From Gnetum montanum (taxonomy: Eukaryota; Streptophyta; Gnetopsida; Gnetales; Gnetaceae), in the NCBI GenBank assembly GCA_015680685.1, contig MNCI01000150.1, positions 20,760 through 84,759 of the forward strand: DNA of 64,000 nt, written 5' to 3'. The position numbers and the translations under genes are program-made. Below the pieces are notes generated by a model. It did not search any database, had not been told where the DNA came from, and saw only the letters and a list, made by a program, of their open reading frames with translations. How positions within the stretch are numbered: position 1 is the stretch's first letter; every line of letters starts with the position of its first letter. This document shows positions 12,061 through 24,634 of the stretch, piece after piece.

Positions 12061-12610
12061 ATCCTTGTGGTGCCCAAACTCTATTTTCATCATTTGTAGC
12101 TAGGGGAGTTTTTCAAATTTTCTATCGTGACTCAAAACTATGTGCAACCAACTTCTACTTATGATATTTGGATCTTTACCACTTTGATTTTCGTGTTGTT
12201 TGAACTTGTTTGAACCCAGAGTGTTCAAGTTAGTCGTAGGTGGTTCTTTCATGGGAAACTTGTGTCAATTTGTCAAAAATTGCTATCACCCAAAAGATAT
12301 TATAAGGGTAAGAGTGTTAAAAACTTTAAATGTAATAATGAAAAATCATTTGTGTTCATGCCAAAAACCTTAATCTTGTTGCCCAAGGAACCATAACCAT
12401 CATCATGAGCCCTATATAAGGAAAAAGGAACCAATTGTGAAAGGTCATAAAAGAAGATAGATACTTTTTGGGCATTTTTCTAAAAAATTTTTGAACTTTG
12501 CAATCATACGAACTAAAGAAAATAATGAAACTAAGGCAATGAGTAAGGCATAAACTTATTAAGAATAAATAACAAAATCTTAGTAACACTTGATCTTTGA
12601 TTGATTATAG

Positions 12611-15260
12611 ATGGTCCCAAAAAGAGGAGCACAAGGAGAACCTTCGTATGGAGCAACCAAACACCCAAGAGGTGGTAGGGGCTAACAAGGTAAGCATGTG
12701 AAGCATGAAGAGTAGGAGGCTAAATCCTTCAGCATCCATGAAGAGGCTCCTATTATTGGGTATTTGGTCCAAGGAGAGGCCGTGGAACCCTAAGCTCCTG
12801 CATAGAGACAATGCTTGATGTTGTTTGTGATATGCATTGAGGTCATTTATGAAAAATCCATGTTGAACATGGTCATTGTGGAGATGAAATTTGGCTTGTT
12901 TATGAAGTTTTCTCTAGAGGTAGTTCGGACATAACTTCAGGCATCACCCTTGTGGCCCATTCTTTTAAATAATGGCTAGTGGTATCTTGGCGAAACATAC
13001 CAATTTTGGCACAATAAAGAAGAAGGAACAACTATCAACATCTACACCATTAATGTTTCATTCCTAGTTAAAGTAATTGCTAAAGCTCTTAATCTACCAA
13101 ATGAGAGCACTAAGTTAGCCCATCTATCCACAAGATTTGACACTGACACTAAAAAGCTATGGTTGAGGTAGACGTATGACAAGGATGACAAAACATATCA
13201 TGAATTGACTCTAGAGGAGAGGACCTATTTTAAGATAGGAACATATCACCTCTTCCCCACAAAAGGGCTCAATAGGATCTCCACATATGTGGCTAGGGGA
13301 AGTGCCATACTAATGGGTAAATACATGGCCAACCTTCCCTAGTTATACTGCATAGAAATTTAGATATGGTTTGAAGAGAAGGATGTAGGGAAGCTACGAC
13401 TTCCATTTCCTTGCCTCATTTGGAAGATGTGTAAGTGTGCTAGAATCTTGGGGGTACTCAAATGACATTCCTAGGAAGGCTTGAAATGCTTCTTTCATTG
13501 AATTACTTAAACCAGTAGCACTATGGAAAGACCTTGGTGAGGAGTAAGAACCTGAGAAAGAAGTAGAATAAGAGCCTAAACAGCATCACGGGCCATAAGT
13601 CCCACCTCCGCTGCCACAAGATTATAGGTTGGCAATAAGCCATTTGCAAAAAATTACTGAAACACTTAGTTGGGAAAGCAGAGAGGAATCCAGCCTCTTC
13701 AAAGTCATCAACAATGCCATGTAGCCCACTATTTTGGTAGATCCAACAAGGGGGTAGATCTTGTTGCAATTAGGAGGAGAATCCCAGTGGTCGTGTGAAA
13801 TCTCTGGCAATGTCGCATCCTTCCAAGTGCTGCTTAAGATAAGGGAAGGTGCCACGGTAGTGGTCATGCAGCATTAAAATGTGGTAGGTGTAGTAAAGGT
13901 GATAATAGATCACATTAAAGAGTCTTTCAATGTGCCTTTTATGCCTCCAGTTGATTTGACTAGGACCAGAGATGCGTAAATGCTCATTGGAACTTCGATG
14001 AATCCTATAGATCATGGGGATGTGTTAGATTGATTGATGTAGATAGGACAAGTAATAACCACTTTGTTTGACATCCCCAGTGATATCAGTACAGCTAAAT
14101 CACACCTCATCACTACTAAAGAGAAGCTAGTCATGGGTAAGGTCAAGGCAGAACACACACAAGTAGAAGTGCAACATTTGCAATAAGAGTTGACTTCCTG
14201 AGAGCTGAAAGATGTGACCTTACTTGATTTATTGCACTTGACCAGCTGGAGCTATTTAGAACAAAGCAGCTAAACATGTTGATCGAGGAAAATAAAGCTA
14301 TCAAGAAAGAAAAGGAGAAGGTGATTTGAAATGCTTCTACTATTGATGCACAATCCCACACCTACAAGAAGGTACAGACTATCACTTAGGAGGAAAATAA
14401 ATAGCTCGTTGTAGAGAACTCAAAGTTGACCACCATTGAAAAATAAAATAATGTTATAGAAGAAAGTGTCCATTAGTTGAGAGAACAACTGATGAGGGTC
14501 AACCATGATATTAGTAATTTGGCCAAAGAAAATATAACCCTCTTAATGGAGGATGTCTGCACCATTTGATAGAAGTCTACAATTAAAATAAGCGCATGGT
14601 AGAATGAGGCCAAGAAGCATGAGAAGTTGAAAGAACACTTTTGGGACTAGGTAGGCATGTACAAGTAGATAAAAAAAAAGAAATCCAGATGGCTAAAGCC
14701 CACATTGGATCCATGTCAGCACAGAATCCTAATTGATAGCCAATTTTGTATAGTTATGCACTGGTCTATCAAGCAGAAGTGAAGAACAAAGACTTGCAAA
14801 TTAAGGATTTAAAAAAATACATGGTGTTGACTAACCTTAGATATTTCAACCTTGCCATGTTAATAGCAAGTTGACCTAGAAGTGAGCTAGAGAAATAAGT
14901 AGCAACCACCTATGTGTTATACAAGAAAGAGTTTATAGATAGAAAAGCTGCTTTGCAAAAACTCCACATTGCAAACTTAGAACTTTAAGTGGTTAAATCC
15001 CACTACCATGGACAAAAGGATGTCACTTTAGACCTAGCTAGGAGACTCACAAATTATCATGAGTTAAAAGAAAAGGCTAGGGCATTTGAAGAGGCGTGAC
15101 AATAGTTTGTGGCCTGGTATGTAAAGGCCAAAAAAATGTTTCCATAGCTTCCATGCCCTTGGAATGTACTAGTGCCAGCACACATTAGTTCAACAACCTA
15201 GATTGTACAGGATCCAAGGATGAAGGAAAAAAAGTTACAAGTGCCCCTCAACTGTTACAA
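12611..15260 (+). pseudogene. ORF X1, Athila-type extra ORF with coiled-coil tail
   Basis: The reading frame starts at ATG 12611 (MVPKRGAQG), right after a splice-acceptor-like TTATAG, and is broken by many stops. The first third has a globular region with WYLGETYQFWH, ERTYFKIGTYHLFPTKGL and LRLPFPCLIWKMCK. ORF X2 has the same pattern (WYMGETFLFWN, AERIYYKITAFHLNPT, LSFPCLIRKLYQ). This resembles the 'putative plant transposon protein' domain found in Athila-type elements; the match is from memory and unverified. The rest is charged and helix-prone, probably coiled coil. It sits between the 3' non-coding region and the 3' LTR, where Athila elements carry their env-like or extra ORF. No membrane segment or signal peptide was seen, so env is not supported. 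Confidence 0.5.
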
Positions 15261-15517
15261 GTTTTAGAAGCCTAACAACAAAGGGAAGCAACTAATGGAG
15301 GAGCCACCACCTTCGAGAACTACATGGGCTTTCATAATTTTGTGTTTTGTAATATTGTGTCCACATTTTTGTAAGACATCATTGTCGCATGTAAGAGTCC
15401 ATTTGTTTGTTTGTTTGAGTCAATCAATAATTCCATACCTTCCCACCATTTTTTGTAAAGAACTTGTTCCTCATTTTATTTAACTCAAGGATGAATTTTC
15501 ATTCACTCATGGGGTTA

Positions 15518-16398
15518 TGATGAGTCATGATTATGTTAGCCCTAATATCGGATATTCAATATCAAGGCTCTGATATCATATATGTGATATCGTGTCCTAA
15601 GATGCAATGTCGGATATTCGATATCATCTCCTCCATGCTAGCCTATAAATACAACACTTGGGTGCATGGTTGGAACATAGTTTTGTTATTAGTTTTGATA
15701 ACTTTTCTTAGATTTCTAATTTCAAGTTTCGTTATTCCCAGTGCATGCTTGTGGTGTGATGTTTGTAATTATACAGAATCCTTATGCGAGTGTGATGTAC
15801 TTGGACACGTTACATAATTGGAAATAAAGATCAAGATTACCTCCATCATTTTAGAATCCACTTAGATTTATTATTGATTTAATTGTTTAATTATTTATTA
15901 TTTTCTTTAGTTAATGTTTCTATTTATTGCTATTTACTATTCCTATCATTAAGTAGAATAAGTATGACTTAATCATGTGTGCTTAAGTGTAATTACATGG
16001 TAACCCAGTAGTGTATTGTTTGGCAAGCCCAGTGACATATGCTTGGCAATCCCAGTGGTAGTTATACGAAGTCCAAAGCATGTATAGATGATTGGGGATG
16101 GATACTCATCACACGTAGGCTAGTTTAGATCCTATTTTCCATTATTCATTAGCTTAATTAATAATGTCATGATCATCATTAGGAGCAACTTAGGGTTAGA
16201 TGACATCATCATATGCCTCACTTTGGACTAAACCATATGTGACAAAGCTATGACTAGTCTAAGTGGGAAGATAGTGAACTATGATCAGAGCATAATGATT
16301 TAAATGCACATTTAGTCCCATCCACAGAATTTGACCAAATCATGTGTGAATGCTTGTGATTTGTATGGTTGGGCATAGGGGTACCTCACTGCTCATCA
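15518..16398 (+). mobile_element. 3' LTR of element A2 (GATATC type)
   Basis: It starts TGATGAGTCATG after the tract TTCACTCATGGGGTTA and ends GCTCATCA. The U3 has GATATC/ATATCG clusters (15545-15632), then TATAAATA at 15644-15651. No PBS follows 16398, so it is a 3' LTR or a solo LTR whose element was cut off. Confidence 0.8.
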
Positions 16399-16419
16399 TC
16401 CATCAATGGAGTTCACATG

Positions 16420-16482
16420 TATATGAGGCCTTATATATGGGGCCCAATCGACGTAAGGAAAAAATACTATAAATAGGTGTGA
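16420..16482 (+). promoter_or_regulatory. Internal promoter of ORF X2 (GGGCCC type)
   Basis: TATGGGGCCCAATCGACG is followed by ACTATAAATAGG near 16470. The same order (GGGCCCCATCGATG then TATAAATA) occurs in the U3 of its own LTR at 20160-20199. The left part of this element is missing: it joins the preceding LTR at 16398/16399. Confidence 0.5.
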
Positions 16483-16927
16483 CCCCACTTAGAGAATTTT
16501 ACATTTTCTCATAAACACCAAAGGAGTTTTTCCAATTTTCAGAGCCCAAAACCTTCCAGAGCCCATAACTTATAAACCGTTTATCCAAATCACTTCATTC
16601 TTTGACCTTGTAGCTACTAGAGATAAGCTCTTCATCGTGGGGGCCACAAATGTACCATTTTTGACAAAAAAATTTTCCAATTTTTTCTAACCCCCACAAT
16701 GGTTTAATTGAAAAATAAATCATTAAACACTAAATTACAAGAGTTAAATCTTTTCAACAAGCTCTAGTGATAATTACAATAAATAATTAATAAAATAATA
16801 AAATAAAATAATTAATCTACCATGGTCCAACCTTAGCCAAAGTGTAACTAAGTAATGCAAAAAGGTATTCAAAAAATTTAAAGTTACACATTACATCTAC
16901 TAAGCCATGGATATGTTGTGATTGTAG

Positions 16928-19791
16928 ATGGTAGCAAAAGGAAAGCACACGTAGGAAGCAAGACCATCCCAACCAAGGGAGAAATGGCCTAGAATGGGAA
17001 GAGGCTAAGAACAATCCTAGGAAAGAATCACTTGCAACCCATGCCATAGGTCCTCTTAGGGAGGAGGTAGAAGTGGAATCTATCAAAAAAATTCCAAAAC
17101 TAGCAACAGGAGCAACAGAGCACTCCCATCGGGATGATGCGCTTGTATAACTAACAAACCTCAAGGTTCCCTTAACAAAGGCCTACCTAAATCAAATCAA
17201 ATTAAGGGAGGTGCAAAAATCAGTGCTCCAAGAGTTAAATTTTGGCCCTTTCCTAGAGCATGCACGAAGAGAAGTATAGGACCAACTAAAGGCCTCTCCC
17301 ATGTGGTCAATCATCACTTCCACTAAGGAGTGGTACATGGGAGAGACATTTTTATTTTGGAATAACAAATAGCCTTGAGCAATAATAAACATAAAGGACA
17401 TCTTAGTGTCCTACTTGACATAGGTCATTACTGTAGTGCTTGGGTTGCCCAAAACAAGGGTGAACCTTACTAAGATCTTGATGTAGGCAGATCCCAATAT
17501 TAAGAAAGAATGGATGCAATAGTGCTATGGAACTGATCGTAAAGAGTTTGGCATGCTCACATCAGCAGAGAGGATTTATTACAAGATTACAGCTTTCCAC
17601 CTCAATCCCACGATCATGCCATGCAAAATCACTGCCTTCTTTGCCCAAGCATGTATTGATCTGAGTGGGAGATTCTCAGTCAACCTTTTGCAGTTGATCT
17701 ATTTACAGATGGAGAAGTAGTTGAAAGAAAATGAGTGTGAAAGGATGTAACTTTCCTTTCCATGCCTCATCAGGAAACTCTATCAAAGGGAAGGGATAGT
17801 TTGTTATACCAATGACACTGTTAGAACTATTTTGGCCACCAACTAGGTGGAAAAGATGAAGGATAAGATGCATACGACTACAATTCAAGAAGAGGAGCAA
17901 GGACCACCACCCCCATTTTCCACTTAGACAAGAATGCCAAACATCGCTACAATTGCCCAATAGTTGCAAGAGTATAGAGAATGGCGCTTGAGTGAACAAG
18001 AGCAAAGAGCAGGCACAAGTGGCAAGGAGCCATCCATATATAGACCAACCATGAGTTACCTTAACGAGGTGGTTGAATGATTAGTTTGATGGGTGAGGGT
18101 GGATCCATTTTCTCAGCCCAAAGAATCTAGCTGCCCATGAGGTTGAATCCAAGCACCAGAGAGGTCACGGTATCTCTCGTAGAACAACAATCACTCCTAG
18201 AAATTTTTGGAAATGTTGTGACCTTCTTAGTGCACTTGGAGAAGGATGAAGGGGCAACTATATTGGTGATGCAACATCAAGGGTAGGAGACAATAGAAAA
18301 AGTGGCCATTGATAGTATTACCGAGACTCTCAATGCACCTGCAGCATCTATAGTAGACATCACTACACTCAAGGATGTGTAGACGTCTGCAAGGATCACA
18401 AGTGGTAGAATAAATGTAGCATAGCATGAGGAATTGTTGGACTAACTGGTGGAAATTGGGCAACCACTTCAAGATGTCTTTAACTTTTCGAACACTATCA
18501 TTGTAACCTAATTAGAGCTATTGGAAGAAAGGGGGAAAAACATCATGTTGGAAGGGCAACTTAAAATAGCCAAAGAGCATAATGAATGCTTGGCTATGGA
18601 AGTTGCTAAACTAAGAGCCTAGATTACCGATCCTGCATTTCTCAAGCCATCACTAACAAGAGATGAAGCTATGGAATAGCTGCAGACCAAGCTCAAAGGG
18701 AGGGTGCAATGGAGATGGTGGAGTTCTATCGATCCTTGGCAGAGGCCACATAGCACATGATTCAAAAGTCCTTGGATCAGACTTGCCAGGAGAATGTCCA
18801 ATTGACCACAAAGAACCATCACATGTGAAATGTTGATGCACATAGGTAACAATTAACTAATTTTATCCATCAACAACAGGAACAACTAGCTAGAGTAAAC
18901 ACAAAATTGAGGAAATTGGTAGCAAAGAACAGAAATCTCTCCATGTAGAAAGTTTGCGCCCTTTGCTAGAAAACTGTGATTAAGGTAGTCACAAGGAAAT
19001 TAGAGGCTCTCAAATTTGAGAGAGTCAAGAACCATTACAGAGAGCAGGTCAGTCTCCAAAGAGAAGTAAATGAGAAGCACATCTAGTTGGTGAAGGAAAA
19101 GGTAAATGAGACCCTCTAGCAACTCCAGCAAGGAAAAGAGATATGGAAATCCATTGTTGATGGGATAGATGCCTACAATAAACTAGAAATTTTCATGAAA
19201 AAGTTGTAGATTGAGGAGATGATGGAGTACATGGAGCTTACCAATCTCTGTTACACAAATCTGACCATGTTAACTACCAGTTGGCTATAGTTAGAGCTCA
19301 AGAAATAGGTGGCTATCTTGTACTTGCTATACAAGACCGACTTCAAGCACCACAAGGACACCAAGAACAAGCTTGTGGTGGCTAACACTGTACTAGAAGT
19401 TCTCAAGACATGATTCATGGATCAACGATTAACTACCGTGAACCTAGATAGGAGGATGAACGACTACCAGGAGCTATAGAATGTAGTAAGGGCATTCGAC
19501 ATCGAATGTAAATGGTTCATTACCTGGTTTATTAATGTAAAGGAGATGTTCTTGATAATGTCCTATCCATGGGATGTCTCCACTCCAACCCACATTGGTG
19601 ATGCCATGTGGACTATGAATGATCCCCAGAGTAAGGAGGAGAAGATGAAGACATTACTTAATGCCTTTCACCTTCCACTAGAGGTTGTAGTTGTAGTAGG
19701 ACAATCACAACTGCCTCAACTACAACATGTGCATGGAGTCGACAAAGGTCCTTTAGAGCCTCAAGAACCACCATTACCTGGGACTATCTAA
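16928..19791 (+). pseudogene. ORF X2, Athila-type extra ORF with coiled-coil tail
   Basis: Homologue of ORF X1. ATG 16928 follows TTGTAG, again as if spliced. The globular region at about 17190-17800 (residues about 90-290) has EWYMGETFLFWNN, AERIYYKITAFHLNPT and LSFPCLIRKLYQREG. A Pro-rich patch follows (EEEQGPPPPFST), then from about 18500 a long charged helical region (LLEERGKNIMLEGQLKIAKEH) to a C-terminus ending PPLPGTI at 19791. Many in-frame TAG codons (often where CAG or TGG is expected) break it. Function is unknown; a structural or nucleic-acid-associated role is only a guess. Confidence 0.5.
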
Positions 19792-20028
19792 TCTTCATCA
19801 CCGTCTTCACACCATCAAAGGAAGTGCTATCCAAATTTTTGTAGTCACGTCATGGTGTTCAATTTTGTGTCATGAACACCATAATTTTTTGTAATTTTTT
19901 GATTTGTATGCTTGGGCACTTAGTTTTTTCAAGTCAGTGGTTTTGTTAAAAGTCAGTTAATAATCCCATACCTTTTCAATTTTGTAAAAGAACTTGAGGA
20001 CAAGTTTTCATTCAGTCATATGGGGGTA

Positions 20029-20971
20029 TGATGAGTGTCAAAGTGTCACATTGATGGGCCTTTGTTGACATGGCCTTGTCAACAGGCCCCCATTGATAGG
20101 GCCTCATTTACGTGGTGTTACCCCATTGTTACGTCAATGTAGCATTTGCTATGTTCATAGGGCCCCATCGATGCAGCCCTAGAGTAAAAATTATAAATAC
20201 AAGCTCCTAGTCATGTTTATGGGCAATTAGATTAATAGCAGTAGTAGAGCTCTTGTAGTTTATCTATTTTAAAGTCATAATATTTTTCCTAAGTGCCCAC
20301 AACAGGAGTCATTAAGTGTATGAATCTTTATGCGAGCACTGTTGTACCTGAACCACACTAGTGTGTACGGTAATAAAGACGAGCTTCTTGATAAACCTTG
20401 TAGAATTCTAGATAGCTTAAATGTTTTATTTATGCATTCATTGTTTTTATTAAATATTCAATTAATTAAGCTAAATTAGACTTTAATTAATTAATCTAAA
20501 TAGATTAAGTACATAAGTACTACCACTTTGAGCATAAACACGTATTTGCTTGGTAATCTTAGCAGCATTATTGCTTGGTGCACCCAGTAGCGTAGCGATT
20601 GGTAACCTAGTAATGGATATGTGGGTTTAGGACATGTACGAAAAGTGGGACCGAATGCTTATGTTAGGACCAGTTAAAGATTAGTTAGTTAGTTAAATTA
20701 AATTAGTCATTCAATTACTTTATCTCTCTCTCTTCAAGCACCAAAGAACATAAAACATAAAAACGATAAAAATCATATACCTCGATTACACTTAACAATA
20801 CCATGTGCATCTTAAGTGTAATTGGAAAGACAATGAATGACCTTAGGGTAAGGTTCACTACATAGAAAACTAGTGCATTGGAAACTATAGAGTCCATAAA
20901 ATTTGACTGGATCATGCATAAACACTTTGTGATTCGTATGGTTGGGCATAGGGGTACCTCATGTCTCATCA
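20029..20971 (+). mobile_element. 3' LTR of the ORF X2 element (GGGCCC type)
   Basis: It starts TGATGAGTGTCAAAG after TTCAGTCATATGGGGGTA (polypurine tract) and ends ATGTCTCATCA. TATAAATA lies at 20192-20199 and an AATAAA-containing segment near 20370. It closely matches LTR 2849-3768. No PBS follows. Confidence 0.85.
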
Positions 20972-21621
20972 ACTCTCTCTTCAATGATCTAATGTACCCT
21001 AATTTTTTAAATATTATTATTCATCCTTTTGGAGTCCATAACTTTTAGCTTCCAAATCAAGAGTCTTACTTGGCTAATAATAGTTCTCTTTATGGGGATG
21101 CGGGGGACAAGTTTATGTGTGTTTATGTGAAGGGATCCCCAAAAATATTAATAATAAGAAAAAAAAATCAAAGTACATTACATGCTTAGTCACTATTGAG
21201 TAGAATTCACCAAATATGAACATGGAATGGAATAACTTCCCATTTTAGAGATGTATATTAATGTGTGCAACCTTAGAAAAGATGCTTCAAAATAAAAAAC
21301 AAAAAAGGAAAATAAATTATTAGTAGAGAGGATGATCCTAGTACTAATAACATTTACATCATTTTTGATATTGGTTCTTGAACTTAAAATACTAAAAGGA
21401 TTTGATGTAGCAACAAAAAACTTTGGCGAAACACCAACTTTTATAAAAGAGCATAATAGTAAATGCTAGTACATACTGTTCATAATGATTAACCTTATGT
21501 TGAGTCTCTTTAGTATTTGTGTTAAAGCTTGTTTATCAATAAAAGATTTCATCTTTGGGTAGATAGTAACCTTTTTACTTAATGATAAGATGTGATATGT
21601 CATGTGGCTAAGTCTTTGGGA
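20972..21621. other. AT-rich intergenic stretch
   Basis: No gene, RNA or repeat recognised. It is AT-rich with short A runs (near 21155-21170 and 21300). Confidence 0.4.
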
Positions 21622-22578
21622 CATGATGAAGCATCATTTTGTCAAGTGTATCAGTTAACAGAGATATCGTAGATGCTACGTCACATCTGCATTGTAACAT
21701 CCCTGTCAGTGTATCTTAGTTGGCTACTACATTGTAGATGTTATATTGCATATGCTATAACTTAGCTGCATCGATGCATCCTTGTCAATGCAACCAAATG
21801 CATTGATGCATCCTTATTGATACAATGCCTATACTTGCCTCTAAATATGTGAGCATCCACAACATATTTGGCACCATTCAATCAATAGTGTAGTTAAACT
21901 CTTGTAGTTTTCTGTTGTAATCTTAGCAAATAGTTAGTGAGTGCTCATAGTGTGGATTTGAGTCAATTGTACAACATCTTATTTGAGTAGCATTATACCT
22001 GAACACATTTCATGAATGACAATAAGATCAAGATTGATTCCTATTCATTGTGGCACATTGACTTAGAGTAGATTTACTTTCTACATACTTAGCTAATATT
22101 TGCATTTTTATGCATGTTAATCAATCAATAGAATGAGCATGATCAATTTTGAGCGTAAACATGTATTCGCATGGAAATCTTAGTAGCATTATTGCTTAGT
22201 TTACCTATTAGCATAATACTTGGTAATCCCAGTAGTGGATACATGAGTTCAGGACATGTATGACAAGTTGGGAATGGACACTCATCACTCTTAGGATAGT
22301 TTAGTATTAAATTTTATTATTGATTAGATTAAATAATTAATTTCTATATTATTATTCAATTAGTTTAAGGGTTGCATAACATCAATAATCATATGCCTCA
22401 CTTTGGACTAAACCATATGTGATAAAGCTATCACTAGTTCATGTGAGAAGACAACGACTTACAATCAATGATTAACAATCTAGATACCACACTAGTTCCA
22501 TCCATGGAATTTGATCGGATTGCATGGGAATGCTTGTGATTTGTATAGTTGGGCATACGGGCTACCCACTACTCATCA
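21622..22578 (+). mobile_element. Solo LTR, diverged family A subtype
   Basis: The right half matches other family A LTRs (CATGTATTCGC, GTAATCCCAGTAGTGGATAC, final ACTACTCATCA at 22578). The left half has its own U3: repeats of GCATCGATGCATCC and TACATTGTAGATG at about 21660-21830. No PBS or polypurine tract flanks it. The left border, TGATGAAG at 21622, is my best guess. Confidence 0.55.
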
Positions 22579-22654
22579 CTTAAGGAACAATTTTCTTTAT
22601 GCACTATCTATTTGGATTGAACAAAATTTCCTCTATAGTTCTTCTAATGTATTA

Positions 22655-22800
22655 TGTTAGCTTACTGGTAAAGCTCTTGATTTGGAAACTTCAAGTTATG
22701 GATTCAATTCTGATGGACAATGCTAGATTATAAAGTTCTAATTGGACTATATGTCTTGAAGGTATATATTGTTTAAAATTTTTTTTCGAGTTCTAGCACA
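22655..22800 (+). repeat. tRNA-derived SINE-like repeat, copy 2 (best preserved)
   Basis: Box A-like TTAGCTTACTGG lies at 22657-22668 and box B-like GGATTCAATTC at 22700-22710. The 32-base gap between them fits a tRNA-derived Pol III promoter. The body then matches copies 1 and 3. A T-rich tail follows. Confidence 0.6.
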
Positions 22801-23039
22801 CCCATCCTTCATCCCCCTCACGTTGGATAGATGTCTTAGGACTAAATATTTTTTTAAAAAAATTTGGGTTCCAACACCACCTATGTTGGATAGATTTTTT
22901 GAGGTGTACCTATAGTTAAATTGTTTCAAGTTCTAATAACCCTTTCCCTTACCCCACAAAAGTAAAGACTTACCTTCAAAGATACATTGTGAACATGATA
23001 CTTTAAAAAAATTATAAAGAAATATAAGTATGCTTTAAG

Positions 23040-23190
23040 GATGGGATGTTGGAACTTGAAAATAATTGTAATATAAGTACACCCTAAGATATATAATTGA
23101 ATTAAAACTTTATAAGTGAGCATTATCCATCAAAATTGAACCCATAAATTGGAGTTTTTAAATCAAAAGTCCTACTACTTTCATGTTAGT
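23040..23190 (-). repeat. tRNA-derived SINE-like repeat, copy 3 (inverted)
   Basis: The minus strand carries GGGTTCAATTT (box B; plus-strand 23133-23143), then the same body with TATATATCTTAGGGTGTAC and an AAGTTCCAACATCCC tail. It is inverted relative to copy 2, about 240 bases away. Confidence 0.55.
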
Positions 23191-23596
23191 ATGCATTAAT
23201 CATAATTTGAATGAACAATCTTTCACGAGACAATAAACTAACGGATTCAACCCCACAAATCCCTTGCCTACTCAAAGTAAAAAGGTTGATTAAACCTACA
23301 TGACAAAAGCAACCGCCGTAATTATCATTAATGGCATGCATTGAAAACCACGACAGGTGACCAGCGACTCTAACCGAACTTACCCCACAACATATGTGGC
23401 CAACATGGCAGAACGACAAATCTCCATCTATATATCACCACAGCCACGCACAAGACTGGACTGTTCTAGAGAAATAAACGCCGGTGACTAGCGATGCCGT
23501 GATCAACAATCAACCATCCATGGCACGGCAGTAAAGCATGGATGGCGGTCTAGAATGCGTAATCTCTTTCGTCATCGTCGAGATATATCCAACTTA

Positions 23597-23606
23597 TCTA
23601 TAAGTA
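23597..23606 (+). promoter_or_regulatory. Candidate TATA box of the GST gene
   Basis: TCTATAAGTA lies 133-142 bases upstream of the GST ATG and would give a 5'UTR of about 100 bases. A second candidate, CTATATATCA, lies near 23429. Nothing in the sequence decides between them. Confidence 0.45.
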
Positions 23607-23738
23607 ACTGCCTCCCGTATTTGCTTTCCTCGCACACACACAGCGAAGCATTGGCCAAGTTTCGAGCTTGCACATTCACGCGTTTCTCGTCTTACTTTTG
23701 GGATCGGGATCTCAGAGCCAAGGCAGGCAGGCAAGAAA

Positions 23739-24634
23739 ATGGCGTTGTCGTCGTCGTTGAAGGTTCTGGGCCTGAAATTTAGCCCCTACGTTGCAAGAGT
23801 GCTGATGGCCCTCAACCTGAAGGCCATCCCCTTCGACTTCGTTCAGGAAGATCTGCAGAACAAGAGCGCGTTGCTGCTGCAATCCAACCCTGTTCACAAC
23901 AAAGTCCCTGTCCTCATCCACAACGACAAGCCAGTCTGTGAATCCGTTATCATTCTGCAGTACATCGAAGAAACTTGGACCTCTAGCCCCCACGCGCTTC
24001 TGCCGTCCGACCCATACGATCGTGCCCTCGCCCGTTTCTGGGTTGCCTTCATCGACGATAAGGTACGCAAATGCTTCCTTTACTACTGCTTCACTTAAAT
24101 TCGTTCCCTGTTCAAAAGATACAGTAAAACTGTGTCGGAAAAGAAAAAGTTAAGATCTCCGCGAGAATGTTAAAATGTTCTTCTTCCTTTTTTGTTGCTG
24201 TTTCATTTCACGCGTGATTGCCCTGTTTTGATTGTTGACACGATTCCGAAATATGGAAATCGTTACAACAGCTGCTGGACAGTTTTAGGAAGATATTCAC
24301 ACCTGCGGACAAGGAAGGTCAGGGAAAGGCAGAAGAGGCGAAAGCAAACGTGGCATTTCTGGAAGGTGCGCTTAAGAAATTAGGCAAAGGCAAGACTTAC
24401 TTCGGCGGAGACAATGTGGGACTGGTGGATGTGGTATTTGCTTCACTTTATGGCATTATCAAGGCTACCGAGGCCCTGGCTGAGGTATCTCTCTTTAACG
24501 AAGAGACTGCTCCTGGTCTGACTGCGCTGCTGCAGGCGTTGGAAGTGAACGATGGAGTGAAGGATTTTCTGCCTGATCCTGTTGTTGTAACGGAGTTTTT
24601 CCGCAAGAGGCTCCTTTCCCAGTCTCAGGCTTAA
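23739..24634 (+). CDS. GSTU: Tau-class glutathione S-transferase (two exons)
   Basis: Exon 1 is 23739-24062 and exon 2 is 24272-24634, with a 209-base GT-AG intron in phase 0 after Asp-Asp-Lys, the usual single-intron layout of plant tau GSTs. The protein is 228 residues, normal for the class. It is cytosolic and conjugates glutathione to electrophiles. The thioredoxin-like N-terminal domain (about residues 6-82) has the probable catalytic Ser15 (FSPYVARV), the tau signature EDLQNKSALLL (37-47), NPVHNKVPVLIH with cis-Pro57, and the glutathione-binding Glu68-Ser69. The all-helical C-terminal domain has FLEGALKKLG and YFGGDNVGLVDV. The start context GAAAATGGCG is good. It has no stops or frameshifts and keeps many CpG sites, unlike everything around it. 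The physiological substrate cannot be told from sequence. Confidence 0.95.

Noticed and set aside
12611-19791. ORFs X1 and X2 as envelope genes
   Set aside because: The position fits Athila env-like ORFs, but I see no signal peptide, transmembrane segment or fusion-like motif; the C-terminal part is a charged helical region.
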